64,000 nt of DNA from Actinomycetota bacterium (GCA_018268675.1 JAFDWB010000094.1:62001-126000), one strand, 5' to 3'. Numbered from the stretch's first letter, positions 41,719-50,198 are shown. Notes: generated by a model from the sequence alone, not told the origin. Made by a program: numbers and translations.

Positions 41719-41757
41719 GTGGGGTCTGTGCCTCTAGTCGCCGGACACGCACGTGGT

Positions 41758-41806
41758 GCGCCCGTCCCGCCCTCATAGCCAGCCGTAGTGAGGGTGGGAC
41801 GGGCGC
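41758..41806. repeat. Dispersed intergenic palindrome, copy 3
   Basis: Arms 41758-41775 and 41789-41806 match over 18 bases with one mismatch that would be a G-U pair in RNA. The loop contains CAGCCG, the reverse complement of CGGCTG in the other copies, so this copy is inverted. Confidence 0.75.
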
Positions 41807-41837
41807 GCCGCCGGGCGTCAGCCGGCCAACACCCCGT

Positions 41838-42401
41838 CTACCCCAACCGCTTCAGCAGATCGCCGAGGATCCGGGCCGTCGCGCCCCAGATCAGGGAGCC
41901 TTCGACCTCGTAGGTCGGGGTGTGCATGGCGATGTCGCGGCGTACCAGGCGGCGCATCGCATAGCCCTCGCGGAGGCGGTCGAGCGAGAAGGCGAGGACG
42001 GCCTCGACCTCGCCAGGGTTCGGCTCAAGGCCGAGCGCCGCGGGCTCGGCGACCAGGCCGACGAAGGGGTGGACGCGGTAGTCGGTGACGAAGGTCGAGA
42101 CCGGCGGCAGGGCGCCGACCACCTCGACGGCGGCCGGGTCGAGGGCGATCTCCTCGCGCGCCTCGCGCAGCGCGGTCGCCTCGAGATCGGCGTCGCCGGG
42201 GTCATGGCGGCCGCCTGGGAAGGAGACCTCGCCGGCGTGGCGGCGCAGGTCGGCGCGGCGCTCGGTGAAGATCAGGCCGGGCTTCTCGGGCCAGCCGTAG
42301 AGCGGCAGCAGGACGGCCGCCTCGATCTCTCCCCGCGCCTCCATCCGCGCCGCCTCCGCCGCGTCCAGCAGCAGTGCGCCGATGTCTCCGTTCGGCCCCA
42401 A
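41838..42401 (-). CDS. Nudix hydrolase, CoA pyrophosphatase-like
   Basis: A 187-residue Nudix protein. The Nudix box is GGRHDPGDADLEATALREAR followed by EEIAL, preceded by the HAGEVSFPGG segment that is typical of the CoA/acyl-CoA pyrophosphatase (NudL) group. It hydrolyses a nucleoside diphosphate linkage in the cytosol. It is last in a minus-strand run after cobalamin adenosyltransferase and OsmC genes. Confidence 0.85.
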   Translation of the reverse strand: MGPNGDIGALLLDAAEAARMEARGEIEAAVLLPLYGWPEKPGLIFTERRADLRRHAGEVSFPGGRHDPGDADLEATALREAREEIALDPAAVEVVGALPPVSTFVTDYRVHPFVGLVAEPAALGLEPNPGEVEAVLAFSLDRLREGYAMRRLVRRDIAMHTPTYEVEGSLIWGATARILGDLLKRLG

Positions 42402-42410
42402 GCGAGGCGG

Positions 42411-42818
42411 TCAGGACGCGCGCACGCGCTCGGCCAGGCTGATCTGGGCACCTTGCTCGAGCAGCTTGTGCACCGGGCATTTCCCGGCGATCACCATCAG
42501 CCTTCGGCGCTGCTCGTCGTCGAGCCCCGGTGGCAGGGCGACCTCGACCGCGAAGTGGGTCGGCATCGCGTCGGCGTCCGCCTCCATCTCGACCGCGACC
42601 TCGAGCGTCGGCAGCTCCCACCCCTTGCGGCTCGCGTAGAGCTCGATCGTGATCGCCGTGCACCCGGCGAGGCTCGAGGCGAGCAGTTGGCTCGGGCGCG
42701 GGCCGGTGTCGGTGCCCCCGTCGTAGCTCGGCTCGTCGACGACGATCTCGCGGCCGTCCCCGAGGTCGATCTCGTGCGCGAGCCCGGCGATCCGGCGGGC
42801 GACGACGTGGGCGTGCAT
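42411..42818 (-). CDS. OsmC-family peroxiredoxin-like protein
   Basis: A 135-residue OsmC/Ohr-fold protein with the two redox cysteines in LASSLAGCTAITIELYA (near residue 52) and AGKCPVHKLL (near 112). The family reduces organic hydroperoxides using a cysteine pair; this one belongs to the general OsmC group more than to Ohr. Its start overlaps the upstream gene stop by one base. Confidence 0.87.
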   Translation of the reverse strand: MHAHVVARRIAGLAHEIDLGDGREIVVDEPSYDGGTDTGPRPSQLLASSLAGCTAITIELYASRKGWELPTLEVAVEMEADADAMPTHFAVEVALPPGLDDEQRRRLMVIAGKCPVHKLLEQGAQISLAERVRAS

Positions 42819-43387
42819 CAGCGGCCCCTGCCCTCGAACAGAGCGGGGTCGTCGACGTCGGCCCAGCGCGCCATCGCGTAGGCGAGGTCGGAGGCGCGGT
42901 TGACGAAGCCGATCACGGTGTCGCTCGCCAGCTCGCCCGCCTCGGCGAGCGTGGTGATGCGGCGCTCGGCGCGGCGGATCGCGGTGCGGGCGACGTCGAG
43001 CTGGGCGGAGAGCAGGTTGCCGCCCGGGATGACGAACTTCGGCGGCAGCTCGACCTCGGCCATGTAGCGGTCGATCAGCGCCTCGGCCTCGGTGACCATG
43101 GCGGGCGTCACCCGGCTGATCCCGTCTTCGAGCCGGCCCGCCGCCTCCGGCGCGGCCGCCAGCTCTGCCCCGGCGACGAAGAGGTCGTCCTGGAGGCGGA
43201 GGATGTCGGCGGCGAGCTCCTCGCCCCCGGGCGCGTCGGCGCAGAGCGCGCGCGCCACGCCGAGCGCCGAGCAGGCCTCGTCGAGCGACCCGTAGGCCTC
43301 GGTGCGGGCACTGTCCTTGGGGACGCGGCCGCCGTACCAGAGCGAGGTGGTCCCGTCGTCGCCCTTCTTGGTGTAGATCTTGACCAC
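42818..43387 (-). CDS. Cob(I)alamin adenosyltransferase, PduO type
   Basis: A 189-residue four-helix bundle enzyme with KIYTKKGDDGTTSLWYGGRV at the start (ATP-binding), DEACSALGVARAL and the C-terminal RRAERRITTLAE and VNRASDLAYAMARW segments. It makes adenosylcobalamin from cob(I)alamin and ATP. The upstream gap 43388-43433 shows no cobalamin riboswitch. Confidence 0.92.
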   Translation of the reverse strand: MVKIYTKKGDDGTTSLWYGGRVPKDSARTEAYGSLDEACSALGVARALCADAPGGEELAADILRLQDDLFVAGAELAAAPEAAGRLEDGISRVTPAMVTEAEALIDRYMAEVELPPKFVIPGGNLLSAQLDVARTAIRRAERRITTLAEAGELASDTVIGFVNRASDLAYAMARWADVDDPALFEGRGR

Positions 43388-43433
43388 CGCCCGATCCTAC
43401 GCGGGCGGGAGGACCGGCCGTGGGCGCGGCACC

Positions 43434-44717
43434 TCAGCCGACCGGGCTGAACACGAACCCGGTCATCACCTTGGGGAAGAAGTAGGTCGACTTCGGCGGC
43501 ATGTTCTCGTCGGTGGCGGCGACCGCGCGGACCTGCTCGATCGGCACCGGGCGGAGGATGAAAGCGAGGTCGTAGGCGCCGTCCTCGACCAGCTCGAGCG
43601 CCGCCGGGACGCTCTTCGCGTATTCGAGGCCGCGCCGCTCGGTGATGTCCTCCTCGCTCATCCCGGCGAGGCCCTCCAGCACCAGCGTCTCGAGGATCGC
43701 CGAGTCGAGCCGGCGGTAGGCCTCCGGCTTGCCCTCGAGGCGGCGGTCGAGCTCGGCGGTGTCGCGCAGGCGGAGGCGGAGCGCGCGGCCCTCGGCGGCG
43801 TCGAAGAGGCCGAAGATGCCGACGCCCTCGGCGCCCGCCGGGTCGAGCCCGGCGCGCGGGACCTCGGTGACCTCGAAGAGCTCCCCGAGCCCGGCGAGCA
43901 GGCGCTCGCGCCGCTCCGGGTCGGCGGCGAAGCCGGCGAGCAGGCGGTGGGTGGGGAAGACGGTCAGGCCCGGGTCGTCGAGCCCGGTGAGCGCCATCAG
44001 CGTGTAGCTCTGCGGACCCTCGCCGCCGATCTCGTCGCGGTAGGCGCGGGCGGTCTCGTAGCGGTGGTGGCCGTCGGCGATCAGCAGCTGGGCATCGGCG
44101 AGGTGCCGCACCACCGCCGCGACCACCTCCGGGTCGGCCACCCGCCAGACCCGGTTTACGGTGCCGTCCTCGTCGGTCACCTCGCCCCAGGGCTCGGGGG
44201 AGAGGGCGGGCTCGACCAGCGGCCAGGGGTCGGCCGTGGAGAGCGAGAAGATCGGCGAGAGGTTCAGCCGCGTGGCCCGCGTCAATTCGAGGCGGTCCTG
44301 GAGCGGGCCGGGGTGGGTGCGCTCGTGGGGGCGCACGGTCCCGGTCTCGTAATCCTCCACCCGGACCCGCGCCAGCACTCCGTGCCGAGTGTGCCGGGCG
44401 CCGTCGGGGGCGGTGTAGTCCTGGGCCACCGCCCAGACCGCGTCCTCCGCGTCGTCGACGAGCACGCCCTCGGCCCGCCACGCCTCGATCCGCCGCGCCG
44501 TGTCCTCGTACGGATCGCCGACCGGTCGGCTCGCCGGGTCCTCGGGATCGAACGGCACCGGCAGGTCGATCGCCACCGCGTTGTAGGGCGAGCGCTCGAG
44601 CAGCCGCGCCCGCTCGGCGGCGTCGATCACGTCGTAAGGAGGCGACGCGACCGCCGCCAACCCGCCGACCTTCGCGAGGTCGTAGTGGAGTGCCTTCAGC
44701 GGCAGGACGTCGGCCAT
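43434..44717 (-). CDS. DUF1015 protein
   Basis: A 427-residue cytosolic protein of the DUF1015 family (ASPPYDVIDAAERARLLERSPYN near residue 24, RPHERTHPGPLQDRLEL near 130, LLIADGHHRYETARAYRDE near 235, and TYFFPKVMTGFVFSPVG at the end). The biochemical role is not established. ATG 44717 follows a -10-like TAGCGT by eight bases; this decides it over an ATG ten codons upstream. Divergent from tRNA-Pro. Confidence 0.88.
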   Translation of the reverse strand: MADVLPLKALHYDLAKVGGLAAVASPPYDVIDAAERARLLERSPYNAVAIDLPVPFDPEDPASRPVGDPYEDTARRIEAWRAEGVLVDDAEDAVWAVAQDYTAPDGARHTRHGVLARVRVEDYETGTVRPHERTHPGPLQDRLELTRATRLNLSPIFSLSTADPWPLVEPALSPEPWGEVTDEDGTVNRVWRVADPEVVAAVVRHLADAQLLIADGHHRYETARAYRDEIGGEGPQSYTLMALTGLDDPGLTVFPTHRLLAGFAADPERRERLLAGLGELFEVTEVPRAGLDPAGAEGVGIFGLFDAAEGRALRLRLRDTAELDRRLEGKPEAYRRLDSAILETLVLEGLAGMSEEDITERRGLEYAKSVPAALELVEDGAYDLAFILRPVPIEQVRAVAATDENMPPKSTYFFPKVMTGFVFSPVG

Positions 44718-44757
44718 CGCCCGCCACGCTAGTTGATCGACGTACACTGGGCCCCGT

Positions 44758-44831
44758 CGGGGCGTGGCGCAGCCTGGTAGCGCGCCGCCTTTGGGTGGCG
44801 GAGGTCCCCGGTTCGAATCCGGGCGCCCCGA
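44758..44831 (+). tRNA. tRNA-Pro (anticodon TGG)
   Basis: A 74-base cloverleaf: acceptor CGGGGCG pairs with CGCCCCG (44824-44830), discriminator A at 44831, D arm GGCGCAGCCTGGTAGCGC, anticodon loop TTTGGGT with anticodon TGG, T arm with GGTTCGAATCC. CCA is not encoded. Confidence 0.97.
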
Positions 44832-44873
44832 TCGGATCGTGCCTCTGGCGGAGGACCATCTGATCTACCCCGC

Positions 44874-44896
44874 CTGTAGCACAATTCGCGCTACAG
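44874..44896. promoter_or_regulatory. Operator/promoter of the MazEF-type pair
   Basis: CTGTAGC (44874-44880) and GCTACAG (44890-44896) form a perfect inverted repeat. It overlaps a -10-like TACAGT (44892-44897) that lies exactly six bases before the antitoxin ATG at 44904. Autoregulation by the antitoxin is inferred. Confidence 0.55.
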
Positions 44897-44903
44897 TGCG
44901 ACT

Positions 44904-45149
44904 ATGGCTCGCTCTCTCCACGTCCGTCTCGATGACTCCGCGGCCGCGGCGCTGAAGGTGGTTCGCGGTGAGTCGGGCTCTGACTCGGAGGCCGTCCGGA
45001 CGGCACTTCGCGAAGCGGCGGCGCGGCGGCGGTCGCGCTCGGCGTTGATCGCGGAGGTCGAGCGCCTGGCAGCCGACGAGGGCGACCGCGGCGAGATGCG
45101 GATCGTCCGCGAGCAGCTCGCCGAATTGGCGCCCGACCCCGTCGACTGA
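44904..45149 (+). CDS. MazE-type (ribbon-helix-helix) antitoxin
   Basis: An 81-residue protein starting MARSLHVRLDDSAAAALKVV, a ribbon-helix-helix-like DNA-binding start, followed by a charged C-terminal part that should bind the toxin. The stop and the toxin start overlap (TGATG), normal for such pairs. The leaderless-type promoter is embedded in the operator. Confidence 0.8.
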   Translation: MARSLHVRLDDSAAAALKVVRGESGSDSEAVRTALREAAARRRSRSALIAEVERLAADEGDRGEMRIVREQLAELAPDPVD

Positions 45150-45466
45150 TGGTCCGTGGGGAGGTCTTTCGGCTCCCGGCGCGGAAGGGCGCGCGGGGGC
45201 ACGAGCAGCGCGGCGCGCGTTACGCGGTGGTCGTCCAGGCGGACGAGTTGCTGGCGCTCAGCACGACGCTCGTCGCGCCGACCTCGACCGGTGCCCGGCC
45301 CGCGACTTTCCGCCCGACGATCGAGATCGACGGCACCGAGACCAGGGTCCTGGTCGAGCAGACCACCGTGGTCGACCCGGAGCGGCTCGGGCGCTCCGCG
45401 GGGCGCCTCGACGCGGCCGAGCTGCGCGCGGTGGACGAAGCTCTCGGGTTGGTCCTCGGCCTCTAG
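45149..45466 (+). CDS. MazF/PemK-type endoribonuclease toxin
   Basis: A 105-residue protein of the MazF fold: [10 protein letters not shown], then [24 protein letters not shown] and [15 protein letters not shown]. Such toxins cut mRNA at short motifs. It appears intact and is coupled to its antitoxin, in contrast to the broken HigB at 721-913. It lies directly after a tRNA gene. Confidence 0.85.
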   Translation: MVRGEVFRLPARKGARGHEQRGARYAVVVQADELLALSTTLVAPTSTGARPATFRPTIEIDGTETRVLVEQTTVVDPERLGRSAGRLDAAELRAVDEALGLVLGL

Positions 45467-45479
45467 ATCCGGCCGGGTC

Positions 45480-45710
45480 TCAGCCCAACTCGGCCGAGGC
45501 GGCGTCGGGCTCGGGCGGCTTCTCTTTCTCCGTCTCCCGGGAGCGTTTGTGGTCGGGGACGAAGACCAGGTGCGACGAGACGTCGTCGCGGAGGAGGCAC
45601 CGCGGGCACAGCTCTATGGTGGCGAAGCGGGCAGAGTTGAACCGGCTTCCACAGCGTTCGCAGAGGTAGATCGCATGCTCCGTTCTGGGCCTGAAACCCT
45701 GCGCCCGATC
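45480..45710 (-). CDS. Zinc-ribbon protein without canonical start codon
   Basis: Reading on the minus strand to TGA 45482-45480, the frame encodes [19 protein letters not shown] followed by [13 protein letters not shown], an obvious CxxC-x-CxxC ribbon, and an acidic tail [16 protein letters not shown]. The frame is open only back to a TAA at 45713-45711 and contains no ATG, GTG or TTG before the ribbon. Either a rare start (such as ATC or CTG), a sequence error or a loss of start is involved. Coordinates give the full open stretch. Confidence 0.5.
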   Translation of the reverse strand, partial: DRAQGFRPRTEHAIYLCERCGSRFNSARFATIELCPRCLLRDDVSSHLVFVPDHKRSRETEKEKPPEPDAASAELG

Positions 45711-45800
45711 TTATCGGTTCGGAGACCTTGGCCGGTCGGGAGTTCACGAATTTGTTATCCCTGGGGCGTAACGTTCCTCTCATCGAACGAGAGGAAGGCG

Positions 45801-46475
45801 ATGAACTCGATTGGCAAGCTGATGATGATGCTGAACGCCGACAAGACGAAGATGGTCGGCGCCGAGGACGCCCTGCCCGGGCGGAGCGAGCCTGGCTTCC
45901 AGGTGCCCGAGACCCACGCGGTGCTCGGCACGCCGTTGAAGCCGCCGTTCCCGGCGGGGATCGAGGTCGCCTATTTCGCCCTCGGCTGCTTCTGGGGGGC
46001 CGAGCGGCTCTTCTGGGAGCTCGACGGCGTCTACTCGACCGCGGTCGGCTATCAGGAGGGGACGACCCCGAACCCGACCTACGAGGAGGTCTGCAGCGGC
46101 AGGACCGGCCACGCCGAGGCGGTGATGGTCGCCTACGACCCGCAGAAGGTCTCCTACGAGGATCTGCTGAAGGTGTTCTTCGAGGAGCACGACCCGACCC
46201 AGGGGATGCGCCAGGGCAACGACGTCGGCACCCAGTACCGGAGCGGCATCTACTTCGCGAACGACGCGCAGAAGGAGACGGCCGAACGGGCGCGCGACGC
46301 CTACGACGCCCAGCTGCGCGCCGCGGGCAAGGACCCGGTGACGACCGAGGTCGCGCCGGCGGGCCCGTTCTACTACGCCGAGGACTACCACCAGCAGTAC
46401 CTGCACAAGGTCCCGAACGGCTATTGCGGCCTCAAAGGAACGGGCGTCACCTGCAGCATTCCGGCCGCCGCGTAG
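45801..46475 (+). CDS. msrA: Peptide methionine (S)-S-oxide reductase
   Basis: A 224-residue MsrA: the catalytic cysteine is in [17 protein letters not shown], with [16 protein letters not shown] and the [20 protein letters not shown] segments; the Cys residues at the end (GYCGL, GVTCS) can resolve the sulfenic acid. It repairs oxidised methionine. Residues 1-55 form an N-terminal extension typical of the actinobacterial form. GAGGAAGG precedes ATG 45801. Confidence 0.94.
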   Translation: MNSIGKLMMMLNADKTKMVGAEDALPGRSEPGFQVPETHAVLGTPLKPPFPAGIEVAYFALGCFWGAERLFWELDGVYSTAVGYQEGTTPNPTYEEVCSGRTGHAEAVMVAYDPQKVSYEDLLKVFFEEHDPTQGMRQGNDVGTQYRSGIYFANDAQKETAERARDAYDAQLRAAGKDPVTTEVAPAGPFYYAEDYHQQYLHKVPNGYCGLKGTGVTCSIPAAA

Positions 46476-46511
46476 CCCTCCGCCGGGCGCGGTGATTAGC
46501 ATCACCCGCCC

Positions 46512-48779
46512 GTGGCACCCTCTTTCGGCTCCTACATAGCCGGCAGCCTCGCCGTGATCGGGATACTCGCCGCGCTCGGGCTCGGCGGGTACTGGTTGCG
46601 GCGTTGGATCGTGCCCGAATTCTCGGGGGCGCTCGCGCGGCTCGCCGACGCGACCCTCGCGGTCGCCCTGCTGCTGCTCTCGCTGGAGATCCTCGGCACG
46701 CTGAGCGTCCTGCGCTTCGGCTGGATCATCTGCGTCACGATCGCCGTCGGGCTCGCCGCGGCGCTGCTCGGCTACTGGAAAGCGCCGGACCGGGGCGAGG
46801 AAGTGAGCGCCCCCGCAGTCCAGAAATGGGCGCTGATCATGGCGATCGCGGTCGCCTCCTTCACGATGGCCGAGTGGACGTTCCCGTCCCAGCTGAACCT
46901 CGACCAGGGGATGTTCGGCGGCGACACGACCTGGTACCACATGCCGCTCGCGGCGACGATGGCGCAGGAACACTCGACCGTCCACCTGCACTTCACCGAC
47001 CCGCTGCGCCTCGCCGTCTGGTTCTACCCGCAGAGCTCGGAACTGATCCACGCGGCGGCGATCGTCCTCTTCCACACCGACTGGCTCTCGCCGCTGATCA
47101 ACCTGGTCTGGCTGGCGATCGCGCTGCTCGCCTGCTGGTGCGTCGGCCGCCCCTACAAGGTCGGCCCGGCGACCCTGATCGCGGGGGCGATCATCCTCGA
47201 CTCGGGGGTGATGATCGAAACCCAGCCCGGGGAAGCGCGCAACGACATCATGGGGCTGGCGTTCCTGGTCGCCTTCATCGCCTTCCTCATCAACGGGCAC
47301 CAGCGGCGGGCGCCGAAGGAGGGGACCGCGGTCCAGGACGCCCCCGAGCGCGGCGCGCCCCTGCTCGACAAGGGACCGCTGGTGATGGCCGGGATCGCCG
47401 CCGGCCTGGCCGCCTCGGTGAAGACGACGTTCCTCGTGCCGGTGGCGGCGATCGCGATCGGCGTCTTCCTCTTCAGCGGCAGGGGGCGGCGCTGGACGAC
47501 CGCCTGGATCCTCGGCCTGACGATCTTCCTCACCGGCGGCTACTGGTACGTGCGGGCGGCGATCAAGACCGGCGGCAACCCGATCCCGATCACCCAGTTC
47601 GGCCCGCTCAACCTGCCGGTGCCCGACCAGATGCCGCTCGACCCGCGGCCGCGTTTCGCCGTCGCCCACTACCTCACCGAACCGACCGTCTACCGACGAT
47701 GGTTCTTCCCGCAGCTGGAAAACGCGCTCGGGCCGCTCTGGCCACTGATCCTGATCATGGGCATCGCCGCCGCGGTGTTCCTCATCTGGCGCTCGCGCAA
47801 CACCGTCTTACGGGTGATCGCTGCCGCGGCGCTGCTGACCGCCTTCGTCTACGTCTTCACGCCGCTGACCGCGGCGGGCCAGCCCGGCTCGCCGACCGGG
47901 TTCTTCACCAACACGCGCTACCTGATCCCGGGGCTGATCCTGGCGATGGTGATGCTGCCGCTGGCGCGGCCGCTGCGGGCGCCGGACCGGCGGGCGATGA
48001 TCACGATGTGGTTCCTGGCCGCCGTCTATTGGGTCACGGTCCTGACCACCCCGCGCTGGTACACGACCTACATCTTCGGCACGATCTTCCTCACCCTGGC
48101 GCTGGTCTGGGTGCCGACCGCGCTCGCGCTGGGGCGGTCCCAGAGGGTCGTCTCGCGCCGGATCGTGGCCGTGGTGGCGGCGCTGGTCGTGCTCCTCGCG
48201 GTGGTCCTCGGGCGCGCCCAGCAGGTCCAGTATGCCGACCAGCACTACACGAACACGAAACTGTTCCTCGGCGAAGGCGGGCCGCAGGAAGCGTATGCGT
48301 TCGCCCAGAAGCTCCAGCACAAGCGGATCGGCATCATCGGCGACAGCGAGATCATCTTCGGCCAGTACGGCTTCTTCGGCAACCCGCCGACCAACGAAGT
48401 CCAGTGGATCGGCGTGCCCGGCCCGCATGGCGCCTACCGCCTGCCGACCTCCTGCCCACAGTTCATGGAACGGATCAACGCGGGCAACTACGACTACCTG
48501 ATCATGTCGCGTGAAACCGAGGACTCCAAGGAAGGCGAATACGGCCCCTACTGGTACCCGGTCTACGAGTGGGTGAAGGGCGACCCGGCGGTCAAAAAGG
48601 TGATCGAAGAGCCACTGATCCAGCCGCAGCCGGACTACGTCTTCAAGGTGAAGGGCCAGGTGTCGCCGCGGTACTGCCCGACGCCGCAGGAAGAAGAGAA
48701 GTTCGAAGCGGGGATCGAAGCCGAAGAAGAAAAAGCCCAGATCCAGGCGGAAAAAAAGGAAGCCGAAGGGATCGAATAG
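46512..48779 (+). CDS. Large multi-pass membrane protein, GT-C glycosyltransferase-like
   Basis: A 755-residue protein with about a dozen helices and a C-terminal soluble part of some 170 residues ending in a Glu/Lys-rich tail (EAEEEKAQIQAEKKEAEGIE). The early loop after helix 4 holds FGGDTTWYHMPLAATMAQEH, a DxxxYH pattern as in GT-C mannosyltransferases, followed by YPQSSELIHAA. It probably transfers a lipid-linked sugar to an exported acceptor; this is inferred from fold features. GTG 46512 follows TTAGCA. Glu codons are mostly GAA. Confidence 0.6.
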   Translation: MAPSFGSYIAGSLAVIGILAALGLGGYWLRRWIVPEFSGALARLADATLAVALLLLSLEILGTLSVLRFGWIICVTIAVGLAAALLGYWKAPDRGEEVSAPAVQKWALIMAIAVASFTMAEWTFPSQLNLDQGMFGGDTTWYHMPLAATMAQEHSTVHLHFTDPLRLAVWFYPQSSELIHAAAIVLFHTDWLSPLINLVWLAIALLACWCVGRPYKVGPATLIAGAIILDSGVMIETQPGEARNDIMGLAFLVAFIAFLINGHQRRAPKEGTAVQDAPERGAPLLDKGPLVMAGIAAGLAASVKTTFLVPVAAIAIGVFLFSGRGRRWTTAWILGLTIFLTGGYWYVRAAIKTGGNPIPITQFGPLNLPVPDQMPLDPRPRFAVAHYLTEPTVYRRWFFPQLENALGPLWPLILIMGIAAAVFLIWRSRNTVLRVIAAAALLTAFVYVFTPLTAAGQPGSPTGFFTNTRYLIPGLILAMVMLPLARPLRAPDRRAMITMWFLAAVYWVTVLTTPRWYTTYIFGTIFLTLALVWVPTALALGRSQRVVSRRIVAVVAALVVLLAVVLGRAQQVQYADQHYTNTKLFLGEGGPQEAYAFAQKLQHKRIGIIGDSEIIFGQYGFFGNPPTNEVQWIGVPGPHGAYRLPTSCPQFMERINAGNYDYLIMSRETEDSKEGEYGPYWYPVYEWVKGDPAVKKVIEEPLIQPQPDYVFKVKGQVSPRYCPTPQEEEKFEAGIEAEEEKAQIQAEKKEAEGIE

Positions 48780-48807
48780 CGGCGGGGCGCGCGGGCCGGG
48801 GCGGCGC

Positions 48808-49608
48808 TCAGGCGCCGAGCGCGTGGGCGCGGAGCAGCTCGGCGGCGCGGGCCGGCTCCTCCCACCAGAACATGTGGCCGACGCCCTCCAGCAGCTCGAG
48901 GCGCGCGCCGGGGATCGACGCGGCGATCAGCTCGCCGTTGGCGACCGGGATCATCTTGTCGGCGGTGCCGTGGACGACGAGGGTCGGCGCGGCGATCTGG
49001 GCGAGCCGGGCCTGCGTGTCGTGGCTGCCGATCGCCTGGAGCTGCAGCTGGACGGTCTGTCGGCGGGCGGGCAGGGCGCCGGCCATCGCGGCGAAGTCGG
49101 CATAGTGCGACTCATCCGCGCGGAAGGCGGGGGAGAGGTTCACCTCGTACGCCGCCCGGAAGAGGCGCTCGAGGTCGCCGGACCCCATCGCCGCGAGCAG
49201 CGGCCCGGCGTCCTGCGGGGCGATCAGCGAGGAGCCCGGGCCGCCTGGGTAGGTGCAGCCGAGGGTCAGGGTGCGGAGGCGGTCCGGGTGGGCGAGGGCG
49301 AGCTCCTGCGCGGCCATCCCACCCATCGAGATGCCGAGCACGTGGGCGGTCTCGAGGCCTGCCGCGTCCATCACCGCGAGCGCGTCGGCGGCGAGGTCGG
49401 CGATCGTGAACGGCGCCTCGGCCGGGCCCGAGTCGCCGATCCCGCGGTTGTCGAAGACGACGCAGTCGAAGTCGGCCTCGAGGCGGGAGAGGAACGGCTC
49501 GCCCCAGGAGAGATGGGTACCGCTCATGCCTTGGATCAGGAGCAGCGGCTCGCCCGCGCCGGAGCGCGCCCAGTGCAGCTCGATCTCTGCGTCCCCCGCG
49601 ATCGGCAC
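48808..49608 (-). CDS. Alpha/beta hydrolase
   Basis: A 266-residue alpha/beta hydrolase: oxyanion segment LLLIQGMSGTHLSW, nucleophile elbow LGISMGGMAAQELAL (Ser near residue 95), acid in HGTADKMIPV and His in EGVGHMFWWEEP. It resembles the 3-oxoadipate enol-lactonase/esterase group, but the substrate is unknown. It is convergent with the membrane protein gene. Confidence 0.88.
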   Translation of the reverse strand: MPIAGDAEIELHWARSGAGEPLLLIQGMSGTHLSWGEPFLSRLEADFDCVVFDNRGIGDSGPAEAPFTIADLAADALAVMDAAGLETAHVLGISMGGMAAQELALAHPDRLRTLTLGCTYPGGPGSSLIAPQDAGPLLAAMGSGDLERLFRAAYEVNLSPAFRADESHYADFAAMAGALPARRQTVQLQLQAIGSHDTQARLAQIAAPTLVVHGTADKMIPVANGELIAASIPGARLELLEGVGHMFWWEEPARAAELLRAHALGA

Positions 49609-49620
49609 GCGCGCATCCTA

Positions 49621-49646
49621 GTGCGCCGGCTGTCCGGCCGGCGCAC
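49621..49646. repeat. Perfect 10-bp inverted repeat
   Basis: GTGCGCCGGC (49621-49630) and its complement (49637-49646) around TGTCCG, 13 bases upstream of the hydrolase start on its minus strand. It could be an operator or a recombination remnant. Confidence 0.5.
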
Positions 49647-49764
49647 GCCGGCGGACTCACGATAGGTCGGTGGTTTCCGGTGAGCCCCGACGATAGGGTG
49701 CCCCCAAGTGTCCAACCACGCCGGAACCTTGTCGTCCGGCGGTCCAGTCTGGAAGGAGTCCCTC

Positions 49765-50106
49765 GTGAGAGTGAAACGCCTGTTCGCCGCTCTCCTCGCC
49801 TCGTTCGTCCTGCTCGCCACCGTCGCGATGCCGGTCGCCGCCGCGGTCAAGCTGCCCGTCAGCGTCGCCGCCGAAAAGGCGTTCGTGTACGCCAAGCACA
49901 CCTGCGCCCACGATGTCCACTGCGTCAAATACGGCACCACCAACTGCCGTCGCATCAGCCTGCACGTGGTGTTCTGCCGCATGTTCGTCGAACGCGCGAC
50001 GCCCGCCCAGGGCCGCTATTCCTGTCGCAAATACGTCCGCGTCGTCCTCGACCCGATCACCTACAAGATCCTCGTCACGGGAACCTCCGGCTGGGACTGC
50101 CACTGA
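49765..50106 (+). CDS. Small secreted cysteine-rich protein
   Basis: A 113-residue protein with a signal peptide (MRVKRLFAALLASFVLLATV, cut near PVAAA) and a mature part with six cysteines (HTCAHDVHCVKYGTTNC, VVFCRMF, YSCRKYV, WDCH), probably disulphide bonded. Function unknown. GTG 49765 is chosen since GGAAGGAG (49751-49758) and a clean signal sequence precede it; GTG 49708 after TAGGGT would add 19 residues without a signal-like start. Confidence 0.65.
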   Translation: MRVKRLFAALLASFVLLATVAMPVAAAVKLPVSVAAEKAFVYAKHTCAHDVHCVKYGTTNCRRISLHVVFCRMFVERATPAQGRYSCRKYVRVVLDPITYKILVTGTSGWDCH

Positions 50107-50157
50107 CCCGATCACCGCGGCGCTCCCTCGCCGCCCGGCGCGCGACAATGCCGCCGA

Positions 50158-50198
50158 GCCCCCGTAGCTCAGCTGGATAGAGCATCGGACTTCTAATC
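50158..50198 (+). pseudogene. tRNA-Arg (TCT) broken in the anticodon arm
   Basis: The first 41 bases are a textbook tRNA-Arg: acceptor GCCCCCG, TAGCTCAGCTGGATAGAGC D arm, then ATCGGACTTCTAATC with anticodon TCT at 50192-50194. After base 50198 the expected CCGAT, T arm and acceptor are missing; the anticodon stem cannot close. The break marks the left end of a phage-like element. It may be the attachment site (attL), with the other half past the right window edge. Confidence 0.7.

Larger units (their letters stand above)
41335..41837. repeat. Palindrome-rich 503-base gap between convergent genes
   Basis: The gap between the epimerase-like and Nudix genes holds no convincing gene. It contains at least five long inverted repeats, two of which belong to the dispersed family also seen at 5404. 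Open frames here are side effects of the repeats. The main pairs are listed separately. Confidence 0.75.

Noticed and set aside
41383-41737. Several overlapping open frames in the palindrome-rich gap
   Set aside because: Both strands are open because of inverted repeats and high GC; no ribosome site or motif.
43388-43433. Cobalamin riboswitch before the adenosyltransferase gene
   Set aside because: The gap is 46 bases, far too short, and no B12-box-like word is present.
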